Translations under genes and position numbers: made by a program
Assembly (NCBI GenBank): GCA_002375765.1
Contig: DFMV01000003.1
Location: forward strand, 29,511-51,277
Source: Rhizobiales bacterium UBA3584
Lineage (GTDB): Bacteria > Pseudomonadota > Alphaproteobacteria > Rhizobiales > Devosiaceae
Reading direction: 5' to 3'
Length of the DNA: 21,767 nt
In this document: one piece after another, positions 1 to 7,123 of the stretch
How positions within the stretch are numbered: the first letter of the stretch is position 1
Layout: each line of letters starts with the position of its first letter
Notes under the pieces: model-generated
Databases searched by the model: none
What the model saw: the letters and a program-made list of their open reading frames with translations, nothing else
Told to the model about the DNA's origin: nothing

Positions 1-569
1 ACGCCGCCCAGCACGCGGAAGGCGTGATTGTGGGCGTCGAACAGCATCTCGTGGGTCTGGAGCAGATAGGCCCTTACCACAAAGGCCCGGCTGTAGCAGA
101 GCTTGGTATGGGCCGCTTGCAGCTTGATCCGCTCGCCCCCGATCAGCGCCCAGTCCTCACTCCAATCGAACTGGAAAGCTTCTCCAGGCTCAAAGGCCAG
201 GGGAACGAACACGCCGCGGCCGGTGGTGTTCTGCTGGCGCTGGAGATCCTCTTTCCAGCGCCGGGCAAAAACCGCCACCCGACCATAGGAGCCTTCAAAG
301 CCAAGGCTGACCAGATCGGCATGGATCTGCTTGACCGTACGCCGCTGCTTGCGCGGTTTGCGGCTCTCAGCCTTCAGCCAGCCTGACAGCTTCTCGGCAA
401 AAGGATCGATCTTGCTCGGTCGCTCGGGCACCTTGAACTTCGGCTCAACCGTATCGGACCGAAGATACTTGCGAATGGTATTCCGGGACAGACCGGTGCG
501 CCGTGCAATCTCCCGGATCGAAAAACCATCCCGGAAATGCCAGCGCCGGATAACGCTCAAAAACGCCAT
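1..569 (-). CDS. istA: IS21-family transposase IstA (N-terminal part, runs off the window)
   Basis: The minus-strand frame starting with ATG at 569 stays open to the left edge (about 189 codons). It begins MAFLSVIRRWHFRDG and continues with SIREIARRTGLSRNTIRKYL, the N-terminal helix-turn-helix of IstA transposases that binds the element's terminal repeats. Around residues 100-150 come VFVPLAFEPGEAFQFDW and then KLQAAHTKLCYSRAF, the start of the RNase H-fold DDE integrase core; the D of QFDW corresponds to the first catalytic acid of the family. In IS21 elements IstA works with the AAA+ helper IstB, which should lie beyond the left edge. The rest of the catalytic core is not visible, so activity cannot be judged. 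Confidence 0.88.
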   Translation of the reverse strand, partial: MAFLSVIRRWHFRDGFSIREIARRTGLSRNTIRKYLRSDTVEPKFKVPERPSKIDPFAEKLSGWLKAESRKPRKQRRTVKQIHADLVSLGFEGSYGRVAVFARRWKEDLQRQQNTTGRGVFVPLAFEPGEAFQFDWSEDWALIGGERIKLQAAHTKLCYSRAFVVRAYLLQTHEMLFDAHNHAFRVLGG

Positions 570-622
570 GTCCAACACTCCTCAATCTCCCGCCCAAAAC
601 GAGCAGGATAGCGTTCAAACAT

Positions 623-682
623 GGGTCAGTTCTCAGCGAAAATATCTCCCAATCCCGGGTCACTTCTCAGCGGCAATCAACA
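623..682. repeat. IS21 terminal multiple repeats (left terminus)
   Basis: Two direct copies of a 16-bp unit, GGGTCAGTTCTCAGCG at 623-638 and GGGTCACTTCTCAGCG at 657-672, differ at one base and lie 34 bp apart. The second is part of a ~34-bp terminus ending in CA at 682. IS21-family transposases bind such tandem subterminal repeats. The terminus matches 21720-21753 in inverted orientation at 32 of 34 positions. Confidence 0.8.
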
Positions 683-1074
683 GTCAGTGCCCGGTGTAGG
701 CACCGTCACAGCCTCCGCCTTCGTTGCTGCAGTGGAGGATCCGGAAAACTTCAGAAACTCTCGAGCAGTGGGCGCATGGGTGGGATTGACCCCGAGGCGC
801 TATCAGTCCGGTGAGGTCGATCACGACGGCCATATCTCGCGTCGTGGCGATAGTCATTTACGCGGACTGCTATACGAGGCAGCCGCGGTCCTCCTGAACC
901 GGTCGAGAGATGTCTGCACCTTGCGAACCTGGGCGTTAGAGTTGAAAGAACGTATCGGCTTCAAACGAGCGGCCGTCGCCTTGGCCCGCAAATTGGCAGT
1001 GATCATGCATGCCATGCTCCGGACGGACGGGCGGGTTCTTCGATCCACATGGAGGGTTGCCCGCGGCTGCCTGA
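683..1074 (+). pseudogene. IS110-family transposase, C-terminal remnant
   Basis: The frame opening at the IS21 boundary reads VPGVGTVTASAFVAAVEDP and then VGAWVGLTPRRYQSGEVDHD, GHISRRGDSHLRGLLYEAA and RKLAVIMHAMLRTDG. This is the transposase_20 (C-terminal Tnp) domain of IS110-family DEDD/Ser recombinases, with the GLTPRRYQSG signature. The N-terminal DEDD RuvC-like domain is gone, cut by the IS21 element. Near 1030 the frame appears to slip by one base: the next frame gives GFFDPHGGLPAA and a stop at 1072-1074, which looks like the normal IS110 C-terminus, whereas the unshifted frame runs on to 1355 without family-like sequence. It is non-functional as it stands. Confidence 0.8.
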
Positions 1075-1371
1075 ACCGGATTCTGCAGACTACCTTCGAG
1101 GATTTTACTGACATTCACCCGATAGCGTTCTTGCAGAACGCACAGAGCCGTCCCTGCCGGGACGTGGCTGAGATCATTCCGCGAAGCGGGAAGCAACTGC
1201 CTCGTTTAGCAGATTGCGTCACGAACATAGGAAGATCTCACCTGCGTAACTCATCATGCGGCGATCAGCTTTGCATCGACCGCGTAGACGACCCTGTTTC
1301 CGGCATACGAACGAGCATCGACACAGAGGACGACCGCCTTGCACAATATCCTTGACGGTGGGGCGATTAGA
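1075..1371. other. Non-coding stretch between IS110 remnant and IS91-like element
   Basis: I see no convincing gene. The plus frame continuing from the IS110 remnant has no recognisable motifs. It probably contains the downstream end of the IS110 element, where IS110-family elements carry non-coding ends, but I cannot fix its terminus. On the minus strand, 1340-1256 reads AVVLCVDARSYAGNRVVYAV and stops soon after; I cannot assign it. Confidence 0.4.
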
Positions 1372-1487
1372 CGACCCGCTGCGCGGGAGGGACGCGCGTG
1401 GTGAGATTTGATGGATTCGTCTGAGGCTCTGGGCAGCTAGAGGCTGGGGTCCGAACATGGAGTTCCTTTCAACAGGAGGAACTCGCT

Positions 1488-2393
1488 ATGACGACCTATC
1501 AGGCCAATGCCCCGATCACACCGCTACGTCAGCGCATGCAGCAAGATATGGTGATGCGGGGCCTGGGCGCCCATACGCAGCAGGATTATGTTCGGGACGT
1601 CCGGAACTTTGCTGCCTTCCTCGGACGTCCTCCCGACAGCGCTACCGCCGAAGACATACGGCATTACCAACTGCATCAGCATGAGACTGGTGTGGGGCCG
1701 GCGACGATCAACAGCACGGTTTCCGCGCTGCGCTTTCTGTTCACGGTGACCCTGAACCGGCGAGATCTATCGCGCACTCTGGTGATCACCCGTAATCCGC
1801 GCAAGCTGCCCGACGTTCTGAGCGTGGAGGAAGCCGCACGTCTGCTCGAAGCGGCGCCAGGCACCAAATACAAGGCGGCCCTTGGTGTCGCCTATCGCGC
1901 GGGTCTGCGAGTCTCTGAAGTCGCACATCTCAAGGTCGACGATATCGGCTCGACCCGCATGTTGATCCGCGTGGAACAGTGGAAGGGACGCAAAGACCGC
2001 AATGCGATGCTCTCGCCGCAACTGCTGGAGCTTTTGCGTCTGTGGTGGCGCGAAGGAAAGCGACGCGGCGTGATGCTTCCCCATGGCTGGCTGTTTCCAG
2101 GGCGTAGCCGCACGGATCCGATCTCGTCACGACAGCTGCATCGCGCGGTGCAGGAAGCAGCCGAGGTGGCGGGAATCCATAAGCGCGTCAGTCCGCACAC
2201 ATTGCGGCACAGCTTCGCCACCCATCTTCTCGAAGATGGCACCGATATCCGCGTCATCCAAGTTTTACTCGGGCACAGCAAGCTTGAGACGACCGCGCTC
2301 TACCCCAAGGTGTCCACTCGAACGATCCACGCGGTCGCCGGCCCTCTTGATCGACTGATGGCGCTGATAGAAGGCAAGTCGCCCGACGGCTGA
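1488..2393 (+). CDS. Tyrosine recombinase/integrase of IS91-like element (copy 1)
   Basis: A 301-aa protein of usual length for the small phage-integrase/XerC-like recombinases that travel with alphaproteobacterial IS91 elements. Residues ~10-95 form the SAM-like core-binding domain (RNFAAFLGRPPDSATAEDI). The catalytic domain shows the complete set: R141 (AGLRVSE), K166, H237 and R240 (SPHTLRHSF), H263 (LLGHSKLETT) and nucleophile Y272 (ALYPKV). W165 stands where the family usually has Gly (EQWKGRKDR), an oddity next to the catalytic Lys. An AGGAGG ribosome site lies 8 bases ahead of ATG 1488. The stop abuts the transposase remnant. It is colinear with the copy-2 recombinase without gaps for at least 280 residues but clearly diverged, so the two elements are not recent duplicates. 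The gene looks intact; function in transposition versus resolution of this family is not established. Confidence 0.88.
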   Translation: MTTYQANAPITPLRQRMQQDMVMRGLGAHTQQDYVRDVRNFAAFLGRPPDSATAEDIRHYQLHQHETGVGPATINSTVSALRFLFTVTLNRRDLSRTLVITRNPRKLPDVLSVEEAARLLEAAPGTKYKAALGVAYRAGLRVSEVAHLKVDDIGSTRMLIRVEQWKGRKDRNAMLSPQLLELLRLWWREGKRRGVMLPHGWLFPGRSRTDPISSRQLHRAVQEAAEVAGIHKRVSPHTLRHSFATHLLEDGTDIRVIQVLLGHSKLETTALYPKVSTRTIHAVAGPLDRLMALIEGKSPDG

Positions 2394-2600
2394 GCGAGTG
2401 CGCGCCACCATACCTATGCCCGCGAGCTCCTGAACGCCGTCCCACCGCCTGATCATGCCACAGCCGAAGACCCGTCGGACGTTCGCCCGCCATGCCCGTG
2501 CTGCGGCGGACGCATGATTGTCATCGAGGTGTTCAAAGTCTGGCGTCAGCCCCGCGGACCGCCAAATATGGTGGCAACCAACCGGGGGAATGCGCCATGA
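2394..2600 (+). pseudogene. IS91-family transposase, 3'-terminal remnant
   Basis: Immediately after the recombinase stop, in the next reading frame, 68 codons end at TGA 2598-2600. They include RPPCPCCGGRMIVIEVFKVW and RQPRGPP. This matches the C-terminus of the intact transposase at 10750-11952 (RPPCPCCGGIMVIIETFAPW, QPRAPP). The zinc-finger, HUH and Y2 catalytic regions are missing, so about 330 codons have been deleted between the recombinase stop and this tail. The C-terminal CPCCGG zinc knuckle is retained. It is non-functional and has no start of its own. Confidence 0.85.
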
Positions 2601-2828
2601 CCCGGCATGGCTCGCTCAGCCATATGGCCTCTTCAAACCAGCGACGGCCAACGGGATGGCTTGCGCACACCAGAACGCCTCAAAAAGCTCTGCGGTCCAG
2701 CCCGCAAGCAGCGTCATCGACCCGATCAGGCCAATAAACGCTCCTCAAGCTGCTCAATCCCTGGCAGCCCCAAAACATAAAACCCCATAGCCCAAAGCAT
2801 GCCGACCGCGGGTTCCCGCATGAGGGGC

Positions 2829-2862
2829 TTTCGTACGCCTGACGGCACCCGAAAACCTTCAC
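2829..2862. repeat. Putative oriIS hairpin of IS91-like copy 1
   Basis: An imperfect hairpin at 2829-2854 (TTTCGTACGCC, loop TGAC, GGCACCCGAAA) is followed by ACCTTCAC. The equivalent place downstream of the intact transposase in copy 2 has the same motif (10461-10494, opposite strand). Sequence similarity between copies stops after TTCAC, which I take as the element end. In the IS91 family the origin end lies 3' of the transposase gene and contains such a hairpin; equating this one with oriIS is inference. Confidence 0.6.
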
Positions 2863-2986
2863 CATATCAGCCATTCCGGCTGCCTCTTCGATTTCCCTAA
2901 AGCGGACTTCGCTTGGGTGTGCTACTCCCCGAGAATGGGGCACTGACGTACGCTACAAATTGTTGTTTGCTGGTCTTCGACCAGAG

Positions 2987-3169
2987 ATGTCGAAACGCAA
3001 GCAGCCTTCGCCCGAGTTCAAGGTGAAGGTCGCCCTGGAGGCATTGAAGGGCGAAGAGACGGTATCGGAATTGGCGAGCCGATTCGGAATCTACCCTACG
3101 ATGATCCACCAATGGAAACAGGACTTACTCGAAGGGGCATCGGGTGTGAGCGTTCCAGACATCGCTTGA
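2987..3169 (+). pseudogene. IS3-family OrfA transposase fragment
   Basis: From ATG 2987 the frame reads MSKRKQPSPEFKVKVALEAL, then KGEETVSELASRFGIYPTMI and HQWKQDLLEGASG. This is the HTH_Tnp_1 DNA-binding domain of IS3-family OrfA. Typical OrfA is about 95-100 residues; here the family match stops after GASGV and the frame ends at 3169 (61 codons). Shifting frame gives ERSRHR, close to the expected GVFERGSRK, so a small deletion has occurred near 3149 before all similarity is lost. The coiled-coil end and OrfB are absent. An in-frame ATG at 2960 exists, but the family alignment starts at 2987. Confidence 0.75.
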
Positions 3170-3363
3170 CCCGAGCCTTTTTGCTCGCGACATTAAACCC
3201 GCGCGTTTCCCGCCCAAACGTTTACAAATATCAATTGGCGAATGCGGGGGCGCGGCTTCAAATCCAGGAGACGACGATATCCTTTACCGCGGCTGCGCGA
3301 GTGCGCGGTCGGTGTCATGAATTGGTGCGGGCGCCTCTTTAAGTGGGATTTTAACGCCGAGTG
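3170..3363. other. Intergenic stretch upstream of the sugar operon
   Basis: No gene is recognisable between the IS3 remnant and the sugar operon promoter. The sequence becomes locally AT-richer toward 3340-3400. A minus- or plus-strand small gene cannot be supported. Confidence 0.4.
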
Positions 3364-3399
3364 TTGACAACTTCACAAATATTAGGATAGCTGTGAAGT
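3364..3399 (+). promoter_or_regulatory. Sugar operon promoter with 8-bp inverted-repeat operator
   Basis: A perfect -35 hexamer TTGACA sits at 3364-3369. A weak -10 (ATAGCT at 3387-3392) follows at 17-bp spacing. Directly after the -35, ACTTCACA (3370-3377) and TGTGAAGT (3392-3399) form a perfect 8-bp inverted repeat with a 14-bp spacer that spans the promoter. A protein bound here would cover the RNA polymerase site. The natural candidate is the RpiR/MurR-type regulator encoded at 8101-8958 in the same operon. The dyad is seen; the promoter and its binder are inferred. Confidence 0.6.
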
Positions 3400-3411
3400 A
3401 TGGAGACGCCA

Positions 3412-4389
3412 ATGATACGCTTTGCCACTCGCCTTAATTCCTTTGCCGCAAGAGCCCACGCCGAATGGCCCGATTTTGATGGCAAGCCCACACCCTTGAT
3501 GGTCCTCCAGCGCGCTGCAAAGGTGCCGGGTCTGACCCATGTCGATCTAAATTATCCCGATCACGTCACCGATGCGCCGGTTCTCCTCAAGCGCCAAATC
3601 AATGAGCTTGGCCTCGAGATCAACGGGTTGGCCATGCGCTATTATACAAACCCGGCCTTTAAGCTTGGAGCCTTCACCCATCCCGACCGTGCGGTCCGGC
3701 GCGAGGCGATCGATCTGACCAAGGCTGGCATTGATGCAGCATTGGCGATGCAGGCTCCATTGATGACATTGTGGATGGGGCAGGACGGGTTCGACTATCC
3801 CTTCCAAGCTAACTACGCCCGGATGTGGGACGACGAGATTTCCGCCATTCGCGAAGTGGCTGAACACGCGCCCGAATGCGCGATCTCCATAGAGTATAAG
3901 CCCAACGAACCCCGCTCTTTTGCGCTCCTGCCGGACGTGGCGACCACGTTGCTGGCCATCGGTGAGGCCGGTTGTTCCAATCTTGGTGTGACCCTTGATT
4001 TTGCCCATGTGCTTTATGCAGACGAGATGCCTGCCTTTGCCGCGGCCCTGATCGCCCGTCGCTCCAAACTGCTCGGTGTCCATCTCAACGACGGCTATGC
4101 CAAGCGCGACGATGGACTGATGGTGGGCTCGGTCCATCCCCAGGCCACACTGGAACTTCTCTCTCAGATCCGGCGCGATGGTTATGACGGGGTCATATAT
4201 TTTGACACGTTTCCCGACGCCTCCGGCATCGACCCCATCGAGGAGTGCACGACCAACATCGAGACGGTGCGCCGATTTATGGCCATGGCTGAGCGTACCG
4301 AAACCGATAATGCGCTGCAAACCGCGATCGCAGAGCAGAACTCGCCCCTGGCGCAACGCGCTATTCAAAAAATTCTCGCGGGCGAGTGA
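3412..4389 (+). CDS. Sugar isomerase, xylose isomerase-like TIM barrel (L-rhamnose isomerase-like)
   Basis: A 325-aa cytosolic TIM-barrel protein of the AP-endonuclease-2/xylose isomerase-like fold. Candidate divalent-metal ligands are E161 (SIEYKPNEPRSF), D196 (GVTLDFAHVLYADE), H224 (LLGVHLNDGYAKR) and D265 (VIYFDTFPD). Their spacing and the EYKP and GS-V-P contexts resemble bacterial L-rhamnose isomerases of the Pseudomonas stutzeri type, which interconvert aldoses and ketoses with broad specificity. The substrate cannot be read from sequence. It is first in an operon with a sugar ABC importer and a PfkB kinase, which suggests it converts the imported sugar to the form the kinase accepts. 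I prefer ATG 3412, with GGAG seven bases upstream. The in-frame ATG at 3400 directly abuts the operator dyad and lacks a ribosome site. A 3-epimerase activity is the main alternative. Confidence 0.8.
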   Translation: MIRFATRLNSFAARAHAEWPDFDGKPTPLMVLQRAAKVPGLTHVDLNYPDHVTDAPVLLKRQINELGLEINGLAMRYYTNPAFKLGAFTHPDRAVRREAIDLTKAGIDAALAMQAPLMTLWMGQDGFDYPFQANYARMWDDEISAIREVAEHAPECAISIEYKPNEPRSFALLPDVATTLLAIGEAGCSNLGVTLDFAHVLYADEMPAFAAALIARRSKLLGVHLNDGYAKRDDGLMVGSVHPQATLELLSQIRRDGYDGVIYFDTFPDASGIDPIEECTTNIETVRRFMAMAERTETDNALQTAIAEQNSPLAQRAIQKILAGE

Positions 4390-4392
4390 TGA

Positions 4393-4403
4393 ACTTCACA
4401 AAT
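4393..4403 (+). promoter_or_regulatory. Second ACTTCACAAAT operator-like half-site
   Basis: ACTTCACAAAT just after the isomerase stop is an exact 11-base repeat of the left arm of the promoter dyad at 3370-3380. No matching right arm is present. It lies 33 bases before the binding-protein start. It may be an auxiliary site for the operon regulator or mark an internal promoter for the binding-protein gene; chance repetition is possible but unlikely at this location. Confidence 0.45.
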
Positions 4404-4435
4404 GCAACCAACATCGTAAACCGGAGGAGACCTCA

Positions 4436-5482
4436 ATGACGATGAAACTGAGAAGCATGGTTCTAGCGAGCCTTTTTGTGGGCGTGGCCGGCGTGGCCAT
4501 GGCGCAGGATCTGCCCCCGCTCAATTCCGATGAAGAGAGCGACCGCATCGATTGGAGTGCCCTTGCCGCAGAGTTCGGGGATATTCCGGCGCCAGCCGAA
4601 GATACCTCGATCGGTGGGGTGTCCAAGACGCTGACGAACGAATACTGGCGCTCGCTGGGCGAAGGCTATGAAAATGTCGCAGATCAGTTCGGCATAACCA
4701 TTGCCTATCAGGCTGCACCGAGCGAAGGGGATCAACTGGCCCAGCTTTCGATCGCGGAAAACATGATCCTTCAGGGTTTTGACGCTCTCTTGTTCTCGCC
4801 CCAAACCGACAATAATCTTCAACCCGCACTTGAGAGCGCAACCGCTCAAGATATTCCCGTGGTCAACGTCAATGACGCCGTCATTCCCTCGGTAGCCCAT
4901 TATGTGGGCAATGTGCAGCGTGACAATGGTGTGCGCGTGGCCCAGTGGTTCATCGACAATACCGAGGGCGGAAAGCTTGCGGTGATCGAGGGCCAGCCCG
5001 GCGTTTTCGCGGCGGGGCAGCGGACGGATGGGTTCACCAGCACCGTCAATGCGGCCGAGGGCTTTGATGTTGTCGCCAGCGTTCCGGCCAATTGGAGCCG
5101 CGAAGAGGCCTACAACGCTGCCACGACGATATTGCAGCAGCACCCCGATCTCATTGGGTTTTACGCCAATAACGATGGAATGGCGCTCGGTGTGGTCGAA
5201 GCGGTTCGAGCTGCAGGGCTTGAGAGCCAGGTCGCAGTGTTTGGCACGGATGGCATTTCTGATGCCTATGACTCAATCCGCAATGGCGGGCTCACCGGGA
5301 CTGTCGACAGCTTTCCGGTGCTGACGGGCGAAGTTGCCATGGAGGTCGCGCTTCGTCTGATCGGAGGACAAGACCTGCCGCGTGTGGTTGCAACGCCCCA
5401 GGCACTGATTACGGCGGACAATGTCGAGCAGTATTCAGTCGAAGATACAGACCAGTTGCGCGAAACGCTTCTCGCCCAATAG
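4436..5482 (+). CDS. Periplasmic sugar-binding protein of ABC importer (RbsB-like)
   Basis: A 348-aa exported solute-binding protein of the Peripla_BP_4/RbsB family, the ligand receptor of the transporter encoded downstream. Residues 1-23 are a Sec signal peptide (KLRS, hydrophobic core, AMA|Q). The mature protein has an unusual acidic ~35-residue leader (LNSDEESDRIDW) before the first domain (TSIGGVSKTLTNEYW). Ligand-site-like segments follow: LLFSPQTDNN, IPVVNVNDAV, GQRTDGF, FYANNDGMALG and VFGTDG. This order is typical of type I pentose/hexose binding proteins. The start at 4436 is set by GGAGGAG seven to eight bases upstream and by the signal peptide; the open frame extends further upstream but only overlaps the isomerase gene in another frame. 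The sugar bound is unknown. Confidence 0.88.
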   Translation: MTMKLRSMVLASLFVGVAGVAMAQDLPPLNSDEESDRIDWSALAAEFGDIPAPAEDTSIGGVSKTLTNEYWRSLGEGYENVADQFGITIAYQAAPSEGDQLAQLSIAENMILQGFDALLFSPQTDNNLQPALESATAQDIPVVNVNDAVIPSVAHYVGNVQRDNGVRVAQWFIDNTEGGKLAVIEGQPGVFAAGQRTDGFTSTVNAAEGFDVVASVPANWSREEAYNAATTILQQHPDLIGFYANNDGMALGVVEAVRAAGLESQVAVFGTDGISDAYDSIRNGGLTGTVDSFPVLTGEVAMEVALRLIGGQDLPRVVATPQALITADNVEQYSVEDTDQLRETLLAQ

Positions 5483-5495
5483 TTCGAGAGCGAAT

Positions 5496-5518
5496 GGGGT
5501 AGCCTTACTGGCTGCCCC
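5496..5518 (+). terminator. Intercistronic hairpin after the binding-protein gene
   Basis: GGGGTAGCC (5496-5504), loop TTACT, GGCTGCCCC (5510-5518): a nine-base-pair stem with one G-U pair, 14 bases after the stop. There is no long U run, only TTGTG. In ABC sugar operons such hairpins often protect the binding-protein mRNA and lower expression of the membrane genes. I read it as a partial terminator or 3' stabiliser. Confidence 0.55.
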
Positions 5519-5578
5519 TTGTGTCGGGTGCCGGTGGTCGTTTTTGAACGCAGCTGCGCGCACTTTGGGAGCACATAT

Positions 5579-7123
5579 ATGACGAGCCAAACAAGCCGTC
5601 TGGCTGTCCACGGCATCAGCAAGGGTTTTCCTGGCATCAAGGCACTCGACGATGTGTCGCTCGAGATTCGTCCGGGAGAAGTGCACGGATTGCTGGGAGA
5701 AAATGGAGCGGGAAAATCGACCCTCCTCAACATTCTCAGTGCCGTCTTGCGGCCCGATGCCGGTATGATCACGATCAATGGCAATAAGGTATCGGCCAAC
5801 AAGCCGGCCGAGGCCAGGGCCGCCGGCATCGCCATGATCCATCAAGAACTTCAGCACATCCCGCGACTGAGCGTGGCGCAGAACTTATTTTTGGGTCGGC
5901 CTTTGACGATGGCGGGCGGCCTTTTTGTTGACCGGCGGGGCCAAGAGGCGCGGGCGCGCGAAATCCTGGCTGAACTCGACGCCGATATCGACCCATCGCG
6001 GCCTATTCATGAACTCAAGGTGGCTCAGCAGCAAATCGTCGAGATCGGCCGTGCTCTTCTTGATGATGCCAAGATCATTGCGATGGATGAGCCCACCTCC
6101 TCATTGACACCAAGTGAATTCGATAGTCTCGCCAGATTGGTCGAACGGCTTTCTGATCAGGGCGTATCGATCATTTACGTCTCTCATAAGATGGACGAGG
6201 TTTTTCGTGTTTGCCATCGCGCTACGGTATTGCGAGACGGCCGATTTATTAAGACGGTGGACATCGCCCAAACCAGCGAAAGTGAAATTGTAGCCAGCAT
6301 GGTTGGTCGCGACATTGTCGTTCAGCGGCATGTTGGTCACGCAACGCAGACCCGCGCCCTTAAGGTTACAGGCCTAACGGACGGCAAGATGATCCGCGAT
6401 GTGAGTTTTGAGCTCAAAAGGGGCGAGGTTCTGGGTATCGCGGGTCTGGTGGGCTCCGGGCGAACCGAGCTGATGCGGTTGCTTGCGGGTATCGACAAGG
6501 CAAGCTCGGGCACGATCGAAGTCAATGGGAAACCGTGCGTCATGCGCACACCACGGGATGCCATCGGCGCGGGCATTGGGCTGTTGCCTGAGGAAAGAAA
6601 GCGCGAGGGTATCGTTCGGGACCGCTCTGTTGCTGCCAATATCGCACTGCCGTGCTTTTCCAAGTTTTCCCGCTTCGGTTTGATCCGCCGCAGAAAGCTT
6701 ACGAGAGAAACGACCGAGCTCATGGAGCAAATGAACCTGCGCCCACCCGATGTCAGTCGAAAGATAGGGCAGTTTTCCGGCGGCAATCAGCAAAAGGCCA
6801 TTATCGGTCGCTGGCTTGCTGCTGATGTCGACATCTTGCTTTTTGACGAGCCCACACGCGGCATCGACATCGGGGCCAAATCAGAAATCTATGCCCTGAT
6901 CGAACGTCTGGCATCCCAGGGAAAATCGGTAATTGTGGTCAGCTCCGAGCTCCCAGAGATTTTACGGGTTTCAGACCGGGTCGCGGTAATGCGAGAGGGC
7001 GAGCTTGCCGGCATCATCGAAGGCGATGCCATCACGGAGGGCGCTATTGCCGCGCTCGCCATACCCCAATCAAAACGCCCGGCCTCTGGGCCAGGGGTGC
7101 AGCCAATACGAGACGAACCATGA
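5579..7123 (+). CDS. Sugar ABC transporter ATP-binding protein, two NBDs (RbsA/MglA/XylG-like)
   Basis: A 514-aa fused double ATPase that powers uptake through the permease encoded next. NBD1 has Walker A GENGAGKST at 40-48, a degenerate signature (LKVAQQQ) and Walker B IIAMDEPTSS with switch His in YVSHKMDE. NBD2 has the usual degenerate Walker A (GLVGSGRTEL), a good signature FSGGNQQK and Walker B ILLFDEPTRGIDIG. This asymmetry is normal for the CUT2 (carbohydrate uptake 2) family. ATG 5579 is chosen because GGGAG lies seven bases upstream and the family alignment begins there; the open frame to 5519 is not needed. Its stop overlaps the permease start by ATGA (7120-7123), indicating translational coupling. 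CUT2 importers move monosaccharides such as ribose, xylose, galactose or allose. Confidence 0.92.
   Translation: MTSQTSRLAVHGISKGFPGIKALDDVSLEIRPGEVHGLLGENGAGKSTLLNILSAVLRPDAGMITINGNKVSANKPAEARAAGIAMIHQELQHIPRLSVAQNLFLGRPLTMAGGLFVDRRGQEARAREILAELDADIDPSRPIHELKVAQQQIVEIGRALLDDAKIIAMDEPTSSLTPSEFDSLARLVERLSDQGVSIIYVSHKMDEVFRVCHRATVLRDGRFIKTVDIAQTSESEIVASMVGRDIVVQRHVGHATQTRALKVTGLTDGKMIRDVSFELKRGEVLGIAGLVGSGRTELMRLLAGIDKASSGTIEVNGKPCVMRTPRDAIGAGIGLLPEERKREGIVRDRSVAANIALPCFSKFSRFGLIRRRKLTRETTELMEQMNLRPPDVSRKIGQFSGGNQQKAIIGRWLAADVDILLFDEPTRGIDIGAKSEIYALIERLASQGKSVIVVSSELPEILRVSDRVAVMREGELAGIIEGDAITEGAIAALAIPQSKRPASGPGVQPIRDEP

Larger units (their letters stand above)
1..682 (-). mobile_element. IS21-family element, istA end (partial)
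   Basis: The outer terminus is read at 682, where the minus strand begins TGTTGATTGCCGCTGAGAAG. A 5' part of istA follows at 1-569 and the element runs off the left edge, so istB and the far end are not seen. The ~113-bp gap between terminus and istA start, with two copies of a GGGTCA(C/G)TTCTCAGCG repeat, is typical IS21-family architecture. It interrupts an IS110-family transposase at 683. The exact outer base is inferred from the matching terminus at 21720. Confidence 0.85.
1372..2862 (+). mobile_element. IS91-like element copy 1 (tyrosine recombinase intact, transposase mostly deleted)
   Basis: This element has the same plan as the copy at 10461-12998: a terminal GC-rich block (here 1372-1402, with CCCGC/GCGGG dyad and a GGTGAG motif), a tyrosine recombinase, an IS91 transposase, then a ~250-bp tail ending in a hairpin and TTCAC. 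About 1 kb of the transposase gene has been lost, leaving only its 3' end at 2394-2600. Boundaries are inferred from the homology between the two copies, so they are approximate. Confidence 0.65.

Noticed and set aside
2869..2986. Small gene between IS91-like copy 1 and the IS3 fragment
   Set aside because: The frames present carry no family features and partly overlap repeat-like element ends; only a CCCC/GGGG dyad near 2926-2940 was noted.
3547..4368. A 273-codon minus-strand frame opposite the isomerase gene
   Set aside because: The plus strand has metal-ligand motifs and a proper operon position; the minus frame has none.
4178..4435. N-terminal extension of the sugar-binding protein back to 4178
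   Set aside because: It would overlap the isomerase gene and bury the signal peptide; the start at 4436 has a ribosome site and a normal signal sequence.
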